Part shown: piece after piece, positions 20,120 through 31,800 of the stretch
Layout: the number at the start of each line of letters is the position of its first letter
Position numbering within the stretch: the stretch's first letter is position 1
NCBI GenBank assembly: GCA_963800255.1
Contig: CAWDAK010000022.1
Coordinates: 1 to 64,000, forward strand
Direction: 5' to 3'
DNA: 64,000 nucleotides
DNA from: DATFVA01 sp963800255
GTDB lineage: Bacteria > Bacteroidota > Ignavibacteria > Ignavibacteriales > Ignavibacteriaceae
The notes under the pieces: model-generated
Seen by the model: the letters and a program-made list of their open reading frames with translations, nothing else
What the model was told of the DNA's origin: nothing
Database searches by the model: none
Translations under genes and position numbers: made by a program

Positions 20120-20824
20120 TTGTTTTACGTTAAAATCTTCTTCATTATAATCTATACGATATTTATATCATTTATTGCGCTGCTTTCTGCCCTTATAGAT
20201 AGATCATTTTTCACCTACAAATACATAACCAAATTATACAGCCAGGGGATATTATTCATAAGCGGAGTTAAGGTTAAGGCAGAGGGACTTGAAAATTTAC
20301 GCGGGGAAGGTCCCTTTATTTTTGTTTCCAACCATATCAGTCAGTTTGACATAACCACGCTTCAGTATACTATTCCGGGCAAATCAGGTTTTGTATTCAA
20401 GAAAGAACTTGCAAAGATACCACTCTTTGGATGGCAGCTGCTTGCAGGACCCCATATAGTTATTGACAGAAGCAATGCCGAGAAAGCTTTGAAGAGTATC
20501 CACAAAGCAAGGCAGAAAATGAAAACTAAAGGCGTTTCTATGATATTATTTGCCGAAGGAACACGGAGCAAAGACGGGGAGCTTCAGCCTTTTAAGAGAG
20601 GAGCCTTCCATCTTGCAAGCCAGGTAAATTTTCCTATTGTACCCGTAACGATACGCGATTCCAACAAACTTCTTCCGAAAGGCTCACTGAAGATTAATAA
20701 AGGCACAGTGCAGATAAAATTCAGCAAACCCATTGTGACGGATAAAATTGAAACCCGCAGCGATGAACTTGAACTTATGGGAAAAGTAAGGGATATTATA
20801 TCTTCTAATTATTACGGCAGTTGA
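20120..20824 (+). CDS. plsC: 1-acyl-sn-glycerol-3-phosphate acyltransferase (PlsC family)
   Basis: A 234-residue protein with an N-terminal membrane helix, the acyltransferase motif NHISQFD (HX4D) near residue 73 and EGTRS near 148. It transfers the second acyl chain to lysophosphatidic acid in phospholipid synthesis; other lyso-lipid substrates are possible within the family. Start TTG at 20120, just after the M48 stop, preceded by a gagg-type site inside the upstream gene. Confidence 0.88.
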   Translation: MFYVKIFFIIIYTIFISFIALLSALIDRSFFTYKYITKLYSQGILFISGVKVKAEGLENLRGEGPFIFVSNHISQFDITTLQYTIPGKSGFVFKKELAKIPLFGWQLLAGPHIVIDRSNAEKALKSIHKARQKMKTKGVSMILFAEGTRSKDGELQPFKRGAFHLASQVNFPIVPVTIRDSNKLLPKGSLKINKGTVQIKFSKPIVTDKIETRSDELELMGKVRDIISSNYYGS

Positions 20825-20859
20825 AAATACTGTGCAACCTGTGAACATTGAAGGATAAG

Positions 20860-21621
20860 ATGATAGTCGGAATTATACCTGCACGTTTTGCTTCAAGCAG
20901 GCTGATGGGGAAACCGCTGGCGGATATCGGCGGCAAGCCTATGATTCAGCATACCTATGAGAGTTCAAAAACTTCGCGGCTGCTGCACGAGGTTATAATT
21001 GCAACTGATGATGACAGGGTTGCTGGTGTATGTCGTGATTTCGGGGCCAGGGTATTCATAACCCCTAAGGAAATAGCAACAGGATCTGACAGGATTGCCT
21101 ACGCGGCAAAACATCTTCCGGATGCTGATATTGTGGTTAATATACAGGGAGATGAACCTTTCATACAGGGGATAATGATTGACCAGGCAGTTGAACCCCT
21201 TCTGTTTGATCTCTCTGTTAACGTATCAACACTGGCCAAAAAAATTGAAACTGTGGAAGAGTTGAAATCACCTTCGGTAACTAAAGTGGTATTCGATTAT
21301 AATAACTTCGCTCTCTATTTCTCAAGATCACCTATTCCTTACGTAAGGGATGCAAAAACTGCATTTGATCATATTATTAAAGCTGATATTTATAAGCATA
21401 TAGGATTATATGTATACAGAAGGGATTACCTGCTGAGGTTTACAGGATTAGCTCCTACAGACCTTGAACAGATTGAAAAACTTGAACAACTGAGGATGCT
21501 TGAAAACGGTTTCAAGATAAAGGTAGTTGTTACTAACTACGAAAACCTTGCTGTTGACACGCCCGATGACCTTAAACGTGCACGTCTTTATTATTCACGG
21601 CTGCAGAGGGAAAAAGAATAA
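20860..21621 (+). CDS. kdsB: 3-deoxy-manno-octulosonate cytidylyltransferase
   Basis: A 253-residue enzyme activating KDO with CTP for lipopolysaccharide inner-core synthesis. Motifs: IIPARFASSRLMGKPL at the N-terminus, ATDDDRV, NIQGDEPF near 95 and SRSPIPYVRD near 155. I place the start at the ATG at 20860, which has aagga five bases upstream. A TTG at 20848 would add four residues. The gene is evidence for an LPS-bearing outer membrane. Confidence 0.94.
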   Translation: MIVGIIPARFASSRLMGKPLADIGGKPMIQHTYESSKTSRLLHEVIIATDDDRVAGVCRDFGARVFITPKEIATGSDRIAYAAKHLPDADIVVNIQGDEPFIQGIMIDQAVEPLLFDLSVNVSTLAKKIETVEELKSPSVTKVVFDYNNFALYFSRSPIPYVRDAKTAFDHIIKADIYKHIGLYVYRRDYLLRFTGLAPTDLEQIEKLEQLRMLENGFKIKVVVTNYENLAVDTPDDLKRARLYYSRLQREKE

Positions 21622-21667
21622 TCGTCTTCTGTTTTGCCTTAAAAATAAATAAAGATTATTTTTGAAT

Positions 21668-22084
21668 ATGGATTGTATATTTTGTGATATTATCAGTGGT
21701 AAGGGGGAAGCCGAAATATTATATGAGAATGAGCTGGTTATGGCTTTTCTTGATATCCGTCCTGTTAATTATGGTCACACCCTTGTTATCCCGAAGAAGC
21801 ACTTTAGCAATTTCATTGAACTCCCCGGCGAATACGTTGCGGAGCTTGCCAGGGTTACACAACTTATGTCGGGAATAATACAGGAGAGCCTGAAGGCTGA
21901 CGGCTTTAATGTTATAATAAATAACGGGGCAGCGGCGGGACAAACCGTGTATCACTTTCATTTTCATATTATACCGAGATTCATAAGCGATTTTAATTAC
22001 AGACCAAGGTTTAAAGCATATGCTGATGGTTCCATGAAAGATTTCGCTGAAATAATTCGTAATGCTGTAACAAAAAAAGGTTGA
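21668..22084 (+). CDS. HIT family nucleotide-binding hydrolase
   Basis: A 138-residue histidine-triad protein: N-terminal CIFCDIISG, GHTLVIPKKH, and the triad HFHFHIIPR near residue 99. HIT proteins hydrolyse purine nucleoside phosphoramidates or related dinucleotides; the physiological substrate here is unknown. The ATG at 21668 is preferred over the TTG two codons upstream, though no strong ribosome site distinguishes them. The next gene starts about 6 bases after its stop. Confidence 0.9.
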   Translation: MDCIFCDIISGKGEAEILYENELVMAFLDIRPVNYGHTLVIPKKHFSNFIELPGEYVAELARVTQLMSGIIQESLKADGFNVIINNGAAAGQTVYHFHFHIIPRFISDFNYRPRFKAYADGSMKDFAEIIRNAVTKKG

Positions 22085-22089
22085 ACAAA

Positions 22090-22500
22090 ATGGATAAGAA
22101 AATAAGGGTCCTGGTAGCAAAAGCCGGACTTGACGGTCACGACCGTGGTGCAAAAGTAATTGCGGCTGCACTACGTGACGCGGGTATGGAAGTTATATAT
22201 ACCGGATTGAGACAGACACCGGAAATGATAGTTGAAGCTGCTGTTCAGGAAGATGTTGATGTGATAGGAATAAGTATTTTGTCAGGCGCGCATATGACTA
22301 TATTCCCCAGAATAAAGAAACTTATGCAGGAAAAAGGGATAGATGACGTTCTTCTTACAGGCGGAGGTATTATTCCGGAAGAAGATATAAAGACACTTAG
22401 GGAAATGGGGGTAGGTGAATTATTTACTCCCGGTGCGGCCACCACGGAAATATCCGGTTATATAAAAGAATGGTATGCTGAACATCCAAGGAGTAATTAA
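22090..22500 (+). CDS. Cobalamin-binding small subunit of methylmalonyl-CoA mutase type
   Basis: A 136-residue stand-alone B12-binding domain with the DGHDRG motif (His is the lower axial cobalt ligand) near residue 16, SILSGAH near 67 and the LLTGGGIIPEED loop. It matches the C-terminal domain or small subunit of acyl-CoA mutases. The catalytic large subunit is not in the window and must be encoded elsewhere. Start ATG 22090 with aaagg upstream. Confidence 0.9.
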   Translation: MDKKIRVLVAKAGLDGHDRGAKVIAAALRDAGMEVIYTGLRQTPEMIVEAAVQEDVDVIGISILSGAHMTIFPRIKKLMQEKGIDDVLLTGGGIIPEEDIKTLREMGVGELFTPGAATTEISGYIKEWYAEHPRSN

Positions 22501-22562
22501 AATATTTCAGATATAAAACCTTAAATCATCCTTTCTTTCCACAATTATTTAGGGAGATGCAA

Positions 22563-25500
22563 ATGAAAAAATTATACTTCATTTTGTTTCTTTTGCTCTG
22601 TACAAGCGGTTTCTCACAATCGCTCGTTGAAACTGTTAACCTGCCTAATGAATCCTTTTTTAACTCCGGCTACGGCCTTGTTTATAACGGAAGCAGCTAC
22701 TGGATCTCTTCCGAATCATCTACCGGCAGCGGTGTGCTTAAATCGGTTGATGCTTCAGGTAATTATCTAACAACTATAAACATTAACTATCCCGGGATTC
22801 ACTCATCGCAGGGACTGGCATATGATGGTACAGATTTCTGGTATGTGGAAAGGAAAACTTCCAGGTGCGACTTATTTAAAGTATCTCCTGCCGGCAATGT
22901 TCTGGATTCTATTCCGATTCAATCTTTAGGCGGCTCCTGGTACCTTGGCGGAGCAGCCTGGGACGGTACTGGTTTATGGATATCGGTTTATTATCCTAAC
23001 AACCTTGCTGCCCTGTATAAGGTGGATGTTACGGCAAAACAGATTGTTGATACCATCCAGATTTTTGGAACTCAGCCTACAGGCATCACCGTGAAAGGAG
23101 ATACGCTTTTCTATGTTATGGACGGTTTTGAGGGCGACCTTGAAAATATATATGCTGTTGACCTGGGTACAAAGGATACACTCTTTTCATGGCACATTCC
23201 TGAAGTGCCGGGTACAAGACAGAACCCTCGGGGACTAGCCTGGGACGGAACATACTTCTGGCTGATGGCTGAACCTGTCGGGGCAGGGTCAGGACGGCAA
23301 CTATTTAAATATGACCTCAGCGGGGGAGGATCTCCTCATATAGCAGTTTCACCGACTTCGCTGATATTCCCTCAAACCACGGTAGGCGATACCTCTCATA
23401 TGACAGTTACAGTATCCAATATCGGCACCGCTGATCTTGATGTTATTAATAGTTCTTTTGTTAATTCTGCTTTCAGCTCCCCGGAAGGATCATTTCCATT
23501 CACCGTACCTCCGGGAGGAAGCCATAATGTTCAGGTGGATTTCCACCCGCTAGCCTTTGAACTTTTCACAGGTACAATGACTCTTTTAAGTAATGATGTG
23601 GTTACTCCCGCCTTTGACGTTGAACTATCAGGTCAGGGAGTTGTAAACGGTCCCTCCATAGTCTTAAGTGATGATTCTCATGACTTTGGCAATGTATGGG
23701 TAAGTAGTGACGGCAACGGCTACTGGTATTTTAATATTTATAATATCGGAGATACTCCTCTGGAGATTTCGGAGATGCATTTTAACTCAACTGAGTTCTC
23801 ATTTGAAAGTGAAAGCGTTCCTTTCCAGATTCAATCAGCTGACACTACAATTATACGCCTGAGATTTACCCCGTCTGAAGCAGGACTATATGAAGATACC
23901 CTGTTCATTCAATCAAATGATCCCGTTATTCCTGTGAAAACTGTTTCTGTATCAGGAAACGGCGTGGCCGGGAATTATGCTGTAGGCTTCCAGTTCTGGA
24001 CCTACCAGGTTCCTTCTAACCCGAGGACGACATACGATGAGTACCGTGTTGAAGGCTTGAAGCCAATTAATGATATAAACGGCGATGGGATAAATGATGT
24101 TATTATAGCAACAGATAATTATCTGCTTATGGCGCTGGATGGTGCCGCGGCGGGAAATAACGATACACTATGGACACTTAATACATATTTCAATAATTCC
24201 AATGCCGGATCAATCGGACAGTCGAACGACTACGGCGTGCAGGATGCTCTGGCAATTGTAAGTGACCTGAACGGCGACGGTAAAAATGATGTGGTAATTG
24301 GTACCGGGGGAGGTAATGAGCACGTTTATGCAATAAATGGTATGAACGGACATATATTATGGGGATTCGGCGACGATATAAATTATAGTCTTGGTGACTT
24401 TGAAGCTGTAGACGGACAGCGTGATTTTAACAGCGACGGGGTTCCCGACATTCTGGCAATTGCAGACGGTAACGATCAGGGTACGGGATATCATACCGCA
24501 TACCTGTTTAACGGGGTTAACGGAAATATCATCTGGCAGTATTATTATCCGGGTCCTTTCCTTTCATTCGGCAAAACTATAATCTCCGTTGATGACGTTA
24601 CCGGCGATGGAGTGCCTGATGCGGTTATCAACGTAGGGAACAACGGGACGACGGATCTGGATGTAATTTGTCTTAATGGTGCAACCGGCCAATCTGAATG
24701 GCTGTTCTCTGTATCTGGCTACGAACCGAAAGAACTTGTAGAACTGCCTGTACCGGGTCAGACTCCGGATGTGGTAGCATCGCAATACTTCGGGAGTGTT
24801 TACAGGATAGATGGAGAAACAGGCGCGCAGGTATGGGCATATAATTATGGATTCACAGGAATGATCCAGATCGCCCGGATCAAAGATGTAAACGGCGATA
24901 ATGTTGATGACATACTCATAGCAGCCTTTTCAGGCGGCGTACTTTGTCTTAGCGGTGCAACAGGGCAGGATCTATGGGCATACCCGATGAATTACCAGTA
25001 TGGTGTGGCCGCGGTGCCTGACCTTAATAACGACGGAATTGATGATGTAGTTACAGGTGACCAGGATGGTACGTTCTACTGCATCAGCGGAACAGGAAGC
25101 GAACTTTTCTTCAGTCATACTTTTGCGGGCGACAGGATCAATTCAGTTAATGTTCTCCCTTCAATCGATGGCAATGCAAGCTATGAACTTCTGGTCGGTA
25201 CGAAGAACGGTTCAGTGGTCTGCTACTCAGGCGGCCTGAATGCAGTGCCCGTTGAACTTACATCTTTCACTGCCTCTGCCGAGGGTAATTCAGTCAACCT
25301 TAAATGGTCTGCATCAACTCAGGTTAACAACAAAGGCTTTGAAGTTGAAAGGAAATATGGTAATGAAGACTACCAGGATATAACTTTCATTAAAGGCGGC
25401 GGAACTTCATCTAAACCACAGGAATACTCATATTGCGATAGAAGCTTGAAGGAAGGGAAGTACGCATACAGGCTTAAACAAATTGATTTTGACGGTTCTG

Positions 25501-25821
25501 TGAACTACTCCAATGAAGTTTATGTATCGGTTGAGATCCCTTCAACTTTCAGCCTGTCGCAAAATTATCCCAATCCGTTCAACCCTGCAACAACCATTAA
25601 TTTCGCACTGCCGCAGAAATCGGATATAAAACTTGTAGTGTACGATATACTCGGTAAAGAAGTTAAAACGTTTGATAAATGGTAACAGGGAAGCAGGATC
25701 ATATGAAATAAAATGGAATGGATTAAATAATAACGGGCTAGCGGTATCAACAGGCATTTACATATACCGTCTCACTGCCGGAAGCTTCACCTCAGAAAAA
25801 AAAATGATCCTCATGAAATAA
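22563..25821 (+). CDS. T9SS-sorted secreted protein with beta-propeller, choice-of-anchor and FG-GAP repeats (frameshifted at the C-terminus)
   Basis: Signal peptide from the ATG at 22563 (agggag six bases upstream). An N-terminal propeller-like domain (about 20-255) is followed by two Ig-like choice-of-anchor D domains (about 258-475), then six calcium-binding FG-GAP units (DINGDGINDV, DLNGDGKNDV, DFNSDGVPDI, DVTGDGVPDA, DVNGDNVDDI, DLNNDGIDDV). The end is a fibronectin-like linker and the sorting domain starting NYPNPFNPATTI. The continuous frame stops at 25683-25685. Removing one T from 25671-25673 gives TLINGNREAGSYEIKWN and a normal end MILMK at 25821, for about 1085 residues. Function unknown; probably displayed on the cell surface or released. 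Confidence 0.88.
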
Positions 25822-25830
25822 GGAAGAACT

Positions 25831-25911
25831 TCCGGTTAGTTAGATAAAAAACGGTTACTTTTTGGTTGAGAAAAACCAGAAAGTAACCGGAAGTATTAAG
25901 AACTAACCGGA
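25831..25911. repeat. Nested inverted repeats upstream of the DUF1670 remnant
   Basis: Outer arms tccggttagtt (25831-25841) and aactaaccgga (25901-25911) are perfectly complementary. Inner arms cggttactttttggtt (25852-25867) and aaaccagaaagtaaccg (25873-25889) are nearly so. Four copies of a CCGGTTA-type word are thus arranged as two nested palindromes. They lie between the T9SS stop codon (25821) and the start of the DUF1670 gene (25918). The sequence may act as an operator, an element end or a hairpin terminator. Confidence 0.8.
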
Positions 25912-25917
25912 GGCAAA

Positions 25918-26393
25918 ATGTACATTACAAACAAGGGTTTGTATGATCGTTCTTTGGAAAAAACACCGGAGCAGCTATTCATAAATTCCTTAAGGAAAGA
26001 GTATGAATTATCTCCGGTAGAAAGTGCGGGTATCTTAGAGTTAGCCAAAAACTGTTTATTCGGAGAAGTGCCTGAGATATTGGGAAAGCAAAAGTTCCTT
26101 TGTGCATCCAGGAGAGCCAAGCACGGAAGAACATTGAACAGCAGGAAATGGTTGAGGTAGAACTTACACTGGATGGAGGGATAGAATATCTGAATGTATT
26201 AAGAACCCAGGGATCGAAGGCATTAAGGCAGTTAAAGATACTCAGGCTGACAGAAGAAGCATATTACCAGGAAGGGCTGCTGACACAGGAAGATATAGGA
26301 AGACTTCTGCAGGTAAGTTCAAGGACAGTAAGAGAAGATCTCCGGGAGCTGCAAATATCAGCAAGGATAAGGACGTCCATAAGTATGAGGTGA
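25918..26393 (+). pseudogene. DUF1670 family gene, frameshifted and C-terminally truncated
   Basis: The ATG at 25918 is preceded by ggaggc. The first frame gives EQLFINSLRKEYELSPVES. Adding one A to the AAAA run near 26089 joins it to VPLCIQESQARKNIEQQE, LTLDGG and an HTH segment LTQEDIGRLLQVSSRTVREDL, as in the DUF1670 gene at 34536. After LRELQ the family similarity is lost, so the second and third HTH modules are missing. Function of the family is unknown; I infer a decayed copy of the element seen complete at 34.5-36.2 kb. Confidence 0.7.
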
Positions 26394-26605
26394 ACCGAAT
26401 ACGCCAGGGAGAACAATTTTTGGAAGGATACTTTCAGAAAATTAATTATGGTTATAAAAATTCTTATCAAGATGCAGATGATTTGATCATAATGATTAGG
26501 ATTGAATTAAAAACATATAAAACGATAAATTCATTGGGTGATGAAGGAAATATGAGTAGGTTTTATGAAAAATGGGTTGATCCTAAAAAGAAAATTAAAA
26601 GCTAA
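26390..26605 (+). CDS. Small unrecognised protein
   Basis: The frame stays open from before 26350 to the stop at 26605 and encodes a basic/polar sequence (VNRIRQGEQFLEGYFQKINY...FYEKWVDPKKKIKS). It lies directly after the truncated DUF1670 gene and before a terminator hairpin. I do not recognise it. It may be a fragment of another gene fused to the DUF1670 remnant by recombination rather than a functional gene. Confidence 0.3.
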   Translation: MNRIRQGEQFLEGYFQKINYGYKNSYQDADDLIIMIRIELKTYKTINSLGDEGNMSRFYEKWVDPKKKIKS

Positions 26606-26642
26606 TCTGTTTGTTATCCACATTGCAGCATAGCATAGGTTT

Positions 26643-26675
26643 AGCCCACAATCTTTAAAATATGGGCTCTTTTTT
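26643..26675 (+). terminator. Rho-independent terminator candidate
   Basis: Stem agccca (26643-26648) / tgggct (26662-26667) with a 13-base loop, followed by a run of T. It would end transcription of the DUF1670 remnant and the small reading frame after it. Confidence 0.6.
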
Positions 26676-27291
26676 GATCAGGACGGGGAATTGGTTACCC
26701 GGGCACAAAATACGTTCTCTGAGGGGATGAACTTAACTTTGCTGCCTGTTATGGTTTACAGCACTTTGCGGGCAATATCAGGACGGGCGAACTGGACCTG
26801 GAAGTTCCAGATCCTGCACTTAAATCCGCGACCAACAAGCTTAAACTTTTCTCTTCTTTTCATCATCAGCAGCGCGGTTCTCTGTCTGGAACCAGAAAAA
26901 TGTGCTATCTTTCTCTAATCGTATAAACTTAGATACCTAGGTACCCTTATCCCTTTTAAATTTAAAATTTCTTTAATCTAAATTTATATTTGCCTTTATG
27001 TTTTAAATGTACTAAGTATGAAATACTTATTAGCGATCGTTTATAGTGGGTAATAAGCCTACTTATTTCAGATACATATTGGTTATATACAATTTTAATC
27101 TCTGGGGAGATGAATAAAATTCAAAAATTCATTCAAGCTATCTTTATATTTTTAATTAATTACCTCTTGTTGTGATGGTTTATCTTAAATCAACCTAGCT
27201 ACAAGTTTGTTCTATGATTACAAATACTTGACTGAAGTGAAGTATACGTTTATAGTAGAAGTCTACAAACAATATTTATCAAAATAATATT
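26676..27291. other. A/T-rich stretch without a supported gene
   Basis: Short open frames exist, but none has recognisable motifs. One frame at 26750-26920 reads GLQHFAGNIRTGELDLEVPDP and could be a gene fragment. From 26920 the composition becomes very A/T-rich and all frames are closed by frequent stops. The promoter of the next gene should lie near 27200-27290. Confidence 0.5.
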
Positions 27292-28317
27292 ATGAAATCT
27301 TTTTATAGAATATTTTATTTGTATTTAGTTTTCACCTCCTATTCGTGTAATGACTCAGTTGCGCCTATTGAGAATAAAATACTTCCCGGCGATCGCAATT
27401 ATTTTTGGTCTGTTGATTCATTATTCATTCCATTTACTACATTCCAGAAAATATGGGGAAGTTCTCCCCAGGATGTTTGGGTTATAGGCCCCGGCGGAGA
27501 TAAAGATAAGACAATATTTCACTTTAATGGAACTGGTTGGTCTAGTGACGGGCTAGCAAGACCACTTGCACCAACAGCATTATATGGATTCGCCAATGAC
27601 GATGTTTGGATTGGAGGAAGGGGAGGAGATATCTGGCATTTTAATGGATCCGAATGGAATAAAGTATATAGTGTCAATATCGAAGGATATAATTTATATG
27701 GCATCGAAGATTTGTGGGGTGAAGACCCGAATGAATTGTATGCAGTTGGGTATGCAGAAAATGGATCGGAATATAAAGCCATTATACTTAAATACGATGG
27801 TATTATTTGGAAAGAGCTAAGTATACCAATTATTAAAAACTCTTTTGTAAAAATTCGCAGTGGAAGTGAATCAAGCAGCAATAAATTCATCTTTGGGTTT
27901 AGATTTGAACAATTTGCAGAAGATACTTCTTACATATACGAGTTTAATGAATCAACAATAAAAAAAATCTATGAGGGGATAACTACGAGTCAAGAATTAG
28001 CCGGTTTGTCTTGTTTAAATAATAAAATTTACATACGTGAAGGTTACGATATATTTGAATACGATAATAACAAATTGAATTTAATATTCTCGATTCCTGA
28101 TGAAGCTGTGTTTTGGGGGAGAAGCATTATGGACATTATCCTTGGGATGAGAGATGGTATAGCCCATTACAATGGAATGGAGATTCAATATTTATATACA
28201 TTTAATGACCCAGAAATTAGCATAACCGATGGAATTATTTTTGAAAAAGAAGTCTTTGTGGTTGCCACAAATTATAACTCAAGTATGAATTATATATTTC
28301 ATGGCAAACTTAAATGA
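27292..28317 (+). CDS. Probable lipoprotein with propeller-like repeats, unknown function
   Basis: A 341-residue protein. The N-terminal hydrophobic segment ends TSYSC, a plausible lipobox with Cys as the anchor (about residue 19). The body shows repeats of the type IWGSSPQDVWVIG, ALYGFANDDVWIGG, DLWGEDPNELYAVG and IFHFNGTGWS, suggesting a beta-propeller exposed at the cell surface or periplasm. Codon use is much more A/T-rich than in the flanking core genes, consistent with acquired DNA. I cannot assign a function. Confidence 0.75.
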   Translation: MKSFYRIFYLYLVFTSYSCNDSVAPIENKILPGDRNYFWSVDSLFIPFTTFQKIWGSSPQDVWVIGPGGDKDKTIFHFNGTGWSSDGLARPLAPTALYGFANDDVWIGGRGGDIWHFNGSEWNKVYSVNIEGYNLYGIEDLWGEDPNELYAVGYAENGSEYKAIILKYDGIIWKELSIPIIKNSFVKIRSGSESSSNKFIFGFRFEQFAEDTSYIYEFNESTIKKIYEGITTSQELAGLSCLNNKIYIREGYDIFEYDNNKLNLIFSIPDEAVFWGRSIMDIILGMRDGIAHYNGMEIQYLYTFNDPEISITDGIIFEKEVFVVATNYNSSMNYIFHGKLK

Positions 28318-28345
28318 TAATGTCATAATCAATCATTGGTATAAA

Positions 28346-28849
28346 ATGCCCAACAATTACAGTAGAATTTTAATTTTTATTATGATCATTATAAGTGTAT
28401 TATATATAGAACCATTTTGTCAAAGTAAGAGAACAGAAGATAAAAGTCTAGAGTTAAATGCTGGAGTTGAATATTATAGGAAAGCACTAGTTGGTGGAAT
28501 TGCTTATAATTTCTATGTAAAAAAATACCTCGCGCTCTCTCCGGGAATTGACATCATTGGTGTTCCAATATTAAGCGGCAACTTAAAATTTCCAATTTCA
28601 TTTACAAAAGCTTTAAGAATAAGTCCAAAGATTGGAGCAGGAATCTTACCTATAGGTTTTTTACTGGATATTTCAGGAATCGTTGGAATTAGAATGAGCT
28701 ATACTCTTCTAAAAAATTTCGACATTTTCCTTGAAACAAAAATAATATTTGTTGCGGGACAGGTCATCGCTATTGGACCAGAATACTTCAGCAAAAAAAA
28801 TATAAAGGATTTTCCACCTCTTAACATTGTCTTCGGGGTGGAGTTTTAA
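28346..28849 (+). CDS. Small outer-membrane beta-barrel-like protein, unknown function
   Basis: About 167 residues from the ATG at 28346, which starts directly before a signal peptide (ILIFIMIIISVLYIEPFCQS). An upstream ATG at 28301 would place a non-signal stretch in front and overlap the previous gene. The mature part alternates short beta strands (ELNAGVEYYR, GGIAYNFYVKKYLALSPG, SPKIGAGILPIG) and ends in ...NIVFGVEF with a terminal Phe, as in outer-membrane barrels. A/T-rich codon use. Likely co-expressed with the lipoprotein gene before it. Confidence 0.65.
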   Translation: MPNNYSRILIFIMIIISVLYIEPFCQSKRTEDKSLELNAGVEYYRKALVGGIAYNFYVKKYLALSPGIDIIGVPILSGNLKFPISFTKALRISPKIGAGILPIGFLLDISGIVGIRMSYTLLKNFDIFLETKIIFVAGQVIAIGPEYFSKKNIKDFPPLNIVFGVEF

Positions 28850-28870
28850 CTAACAAATAAGGGTGAGAAT

Positions 28871-31800
28871 ATGAAGTACTTTCTAATAATGTTCGCATTT
28901 TTAACAGGGGTTCTTTTCGCGCATAAAGGCAATGTACATCAATATCTGGTTTCACAAGGATATCAGTTATTCAAATCAACCAATTCTTCAATTTCTCAAA
29001 TAGAGAATAATTTCAATACTATATTGGCTGGAGCAATTGAAGAGGACGAGAACGATCCTGTTTTTCACTATAAAGATTTTTTAGTGGGTGATAATGCTAT
29101 AATATCAATTTCTCATTTTTGGGACGCTGACGATGGTAATTTTAATGATAATACTTTTCGGGTCGCGTGGCAAAATTTTGCAGGAACTATTGGACCATAT
29201 CATAATGCTTATCTAAAAGCAAGATTGTATGCTGATGGAGGTTGGACTTATACTTTTAATCACACACCATGGTTGAGAGTTCAAAAAGCAAATGGGGATT
29301 GGTTACGATTAGTAGATAATACCCCTTACCCAATATCATTATCTTATTATTCATTAGCTGATTTATTTGTCAACAATAGAATGCGTACTGAATTAATAGG
29401 CACCTATGAAATGTTTAACGAAAACACTCAAAGATATGAGTGGTATGATGGTGATGTTTATGTTGATGATGATTTTAAAAACCAAGTAGTCTTTGAATTT
29501 CTCGGCCGATTATGCCATCTTCTTGGAGACATGAGTGTTCCAGCCCATGCTCATGGAGATGAGCATGGGCTTCCTCCGACAGACGAATATGAAGATTGGA
29601 TGGGTAGCTCCACTCAAAATTATTCCGTATTCAATTATCAAAATGTCGGGGGATTGAGATATCCGACTGATTCCGATCCAATTCACTATTTGATGTATAC
29701 TACGCAACAACGGGCTGATTACTATGGCTCAAATGGACCCTATGAGGGAGATGGGGATGCAATCATTGGCGGAGACTATACGACTGAGGAATACTTTTAC
29801 CTATTCCCAATTTTCTCAGGTGAAGGAGGTGATTTAGGAGGGCCTACAGGTACAGGAGGACCATTCAATACTGCAAACAAAGAAAACATCAGAAACTGGA
29901 CATTCCCTCAAGCAATTAAAGCAACAGCAGGTTTGTTCTATTGGTTTGCTACCGAAACTAATTTGTTATTAAAAATAAATGTAAAAAATAATTTTACCTA
30001 TGGCACAATAAAAGTGGGCACTAATACAACTCCTTTGGAAAAAAATAGTCCTTACACTTTTGGTGCAACTATTGATCAAAGCGTAAGTTTTTTAACTCAA
30101 CCTCAGATTTATCAAAACATATTAAGGGTATGGAATAGAAATGGTGTACCTAGTAGTTTTAGTAAATGGCAAAAACAGGTTGGGCAGAATCCCCCTGTCG
30201 ATCTAGCAAACGGAAATGACTGTGCATATTCATTTACAGCAAGTCAAGGAGATAATAATGCAACCTACATTGCTGGTATGATGAAAAATTATAAAATAAA
30301 TAAATTTTACAAAACAGAATTTGATGGAACGTTTACGGAGGGGCTACCGATGTACGTTGTCCAAGAAAATAGCGGACAGATTTTTGCTGATCCTATTTAT
30401 ACCCCTGGAGTAGTTAGTTACAACTTTGAAGGTTGGACTGATGACCTTACAGAGCCTATCAATAGAACGATATATCCAAATGACAATAAGACTTACACAG
30501 CATTGTATAAGAATGCAAACTATTCCAACAATACTAATTCCTTTTTTAAGAATGGTCGTAAACAATTTTTAAGAACCCCTGATGGAAAACTTCATAAGGT
30601 TTACGAAAGTATGGGTAGAGTATGGTACGAGAGAAGTACAAATAACGGACAAAGTTGGGACGTGGTAACTTCTTTTGGTTATGATGATATGCCCGCTCAG
30701 CAGCCATATATAGATTATATTGTTCATGATAATATAATTCTTGTTGCGATAGGTTATTACTTAGATAGAGGTCAATGGGGCACATTTTGGAGAATGGACG
30801 TATTGTATAGTAGTATCGAATCAGATTGTTTTAGTGATGTTTCATTTATAGAAACTCCACTAGACAGTCCTGAAGGTGATGTTACGGTGGTTACAGATCA
30901 TGCCTTCGCTTGGAATAACAATTATGAATCGTTGTTTATTTACAAAAAAATATTCAATAGCACACCTGAGCAACTTTCTTATGTATATGGAATCCTTACC
31001 CCAGATAATGGACCCTGTGGCCCTTTTCAATTTAACGTTTTAGCTAGTGGGTTTGTAAACGGTTCCTCAACTACAGCAAAAAATATCTCTATTGATGTTG
31101 CTAAAAATAGTAACAAGTTCCATTTAGCATGGGAACAAGATAATAAAATTGAATATCTGGAGTATCAGTATAATAACGGTGTACTTCAGATTTTGGATCA
31201 AGCAGAATATACATCTTCTTCAGGTACAGGATTTACTGGCCATACCAATCCTTCAATTATTGCTCTTGGAGACAATGCAAAATTAGTTTGGAGGGGTACT
31301 CGTAACTACTATCCTGATGGCGGTGAGGCCCAGTACTACAGACAAAATTCAATACTCTATAAAGAACCTGGGGTAGAAGGATTTGGCCAGTTCGGAAGCA
31401 ATGCTTCGAATCCATACATAAATAAATCGGATGATGGTACATATTTTGCATTCGCATGGAGCGAAAACAATGGGGCGGTTAATAAATTTGCAGATAATAC
31501 CTTAAATAATATATGGACAATGCCAAATAATATTGGCAAAGATATTCAATTATCTAATGGGAATAACAAATTCACGATGTATGCTGAAACATATAATAAC
31601 GGAGCCATTCCTTATTATTTTAAAACATCGGCTAATTTAGGAGCAATGCAATATAATATTCCATCCTATACAGATGGGCCAGCAACCGGCCGAGAAGGTA
31701 TTATAACCTCGGGGCATGCTGAATTATTCTTTAATTTTGGTGATATCAGTATAGATGATCGACCAGTAGAATTTGTTCCTTTGGCTGAACATCCACAATA

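Noticed and set aside
26691..26918. 75-residue plus-strand frame in the A/T-rich gap
   Set aside because: No start context, no ribosome site and no family pattern; another frame over the same bases looks equally gene-like, so it is probably a fragment.
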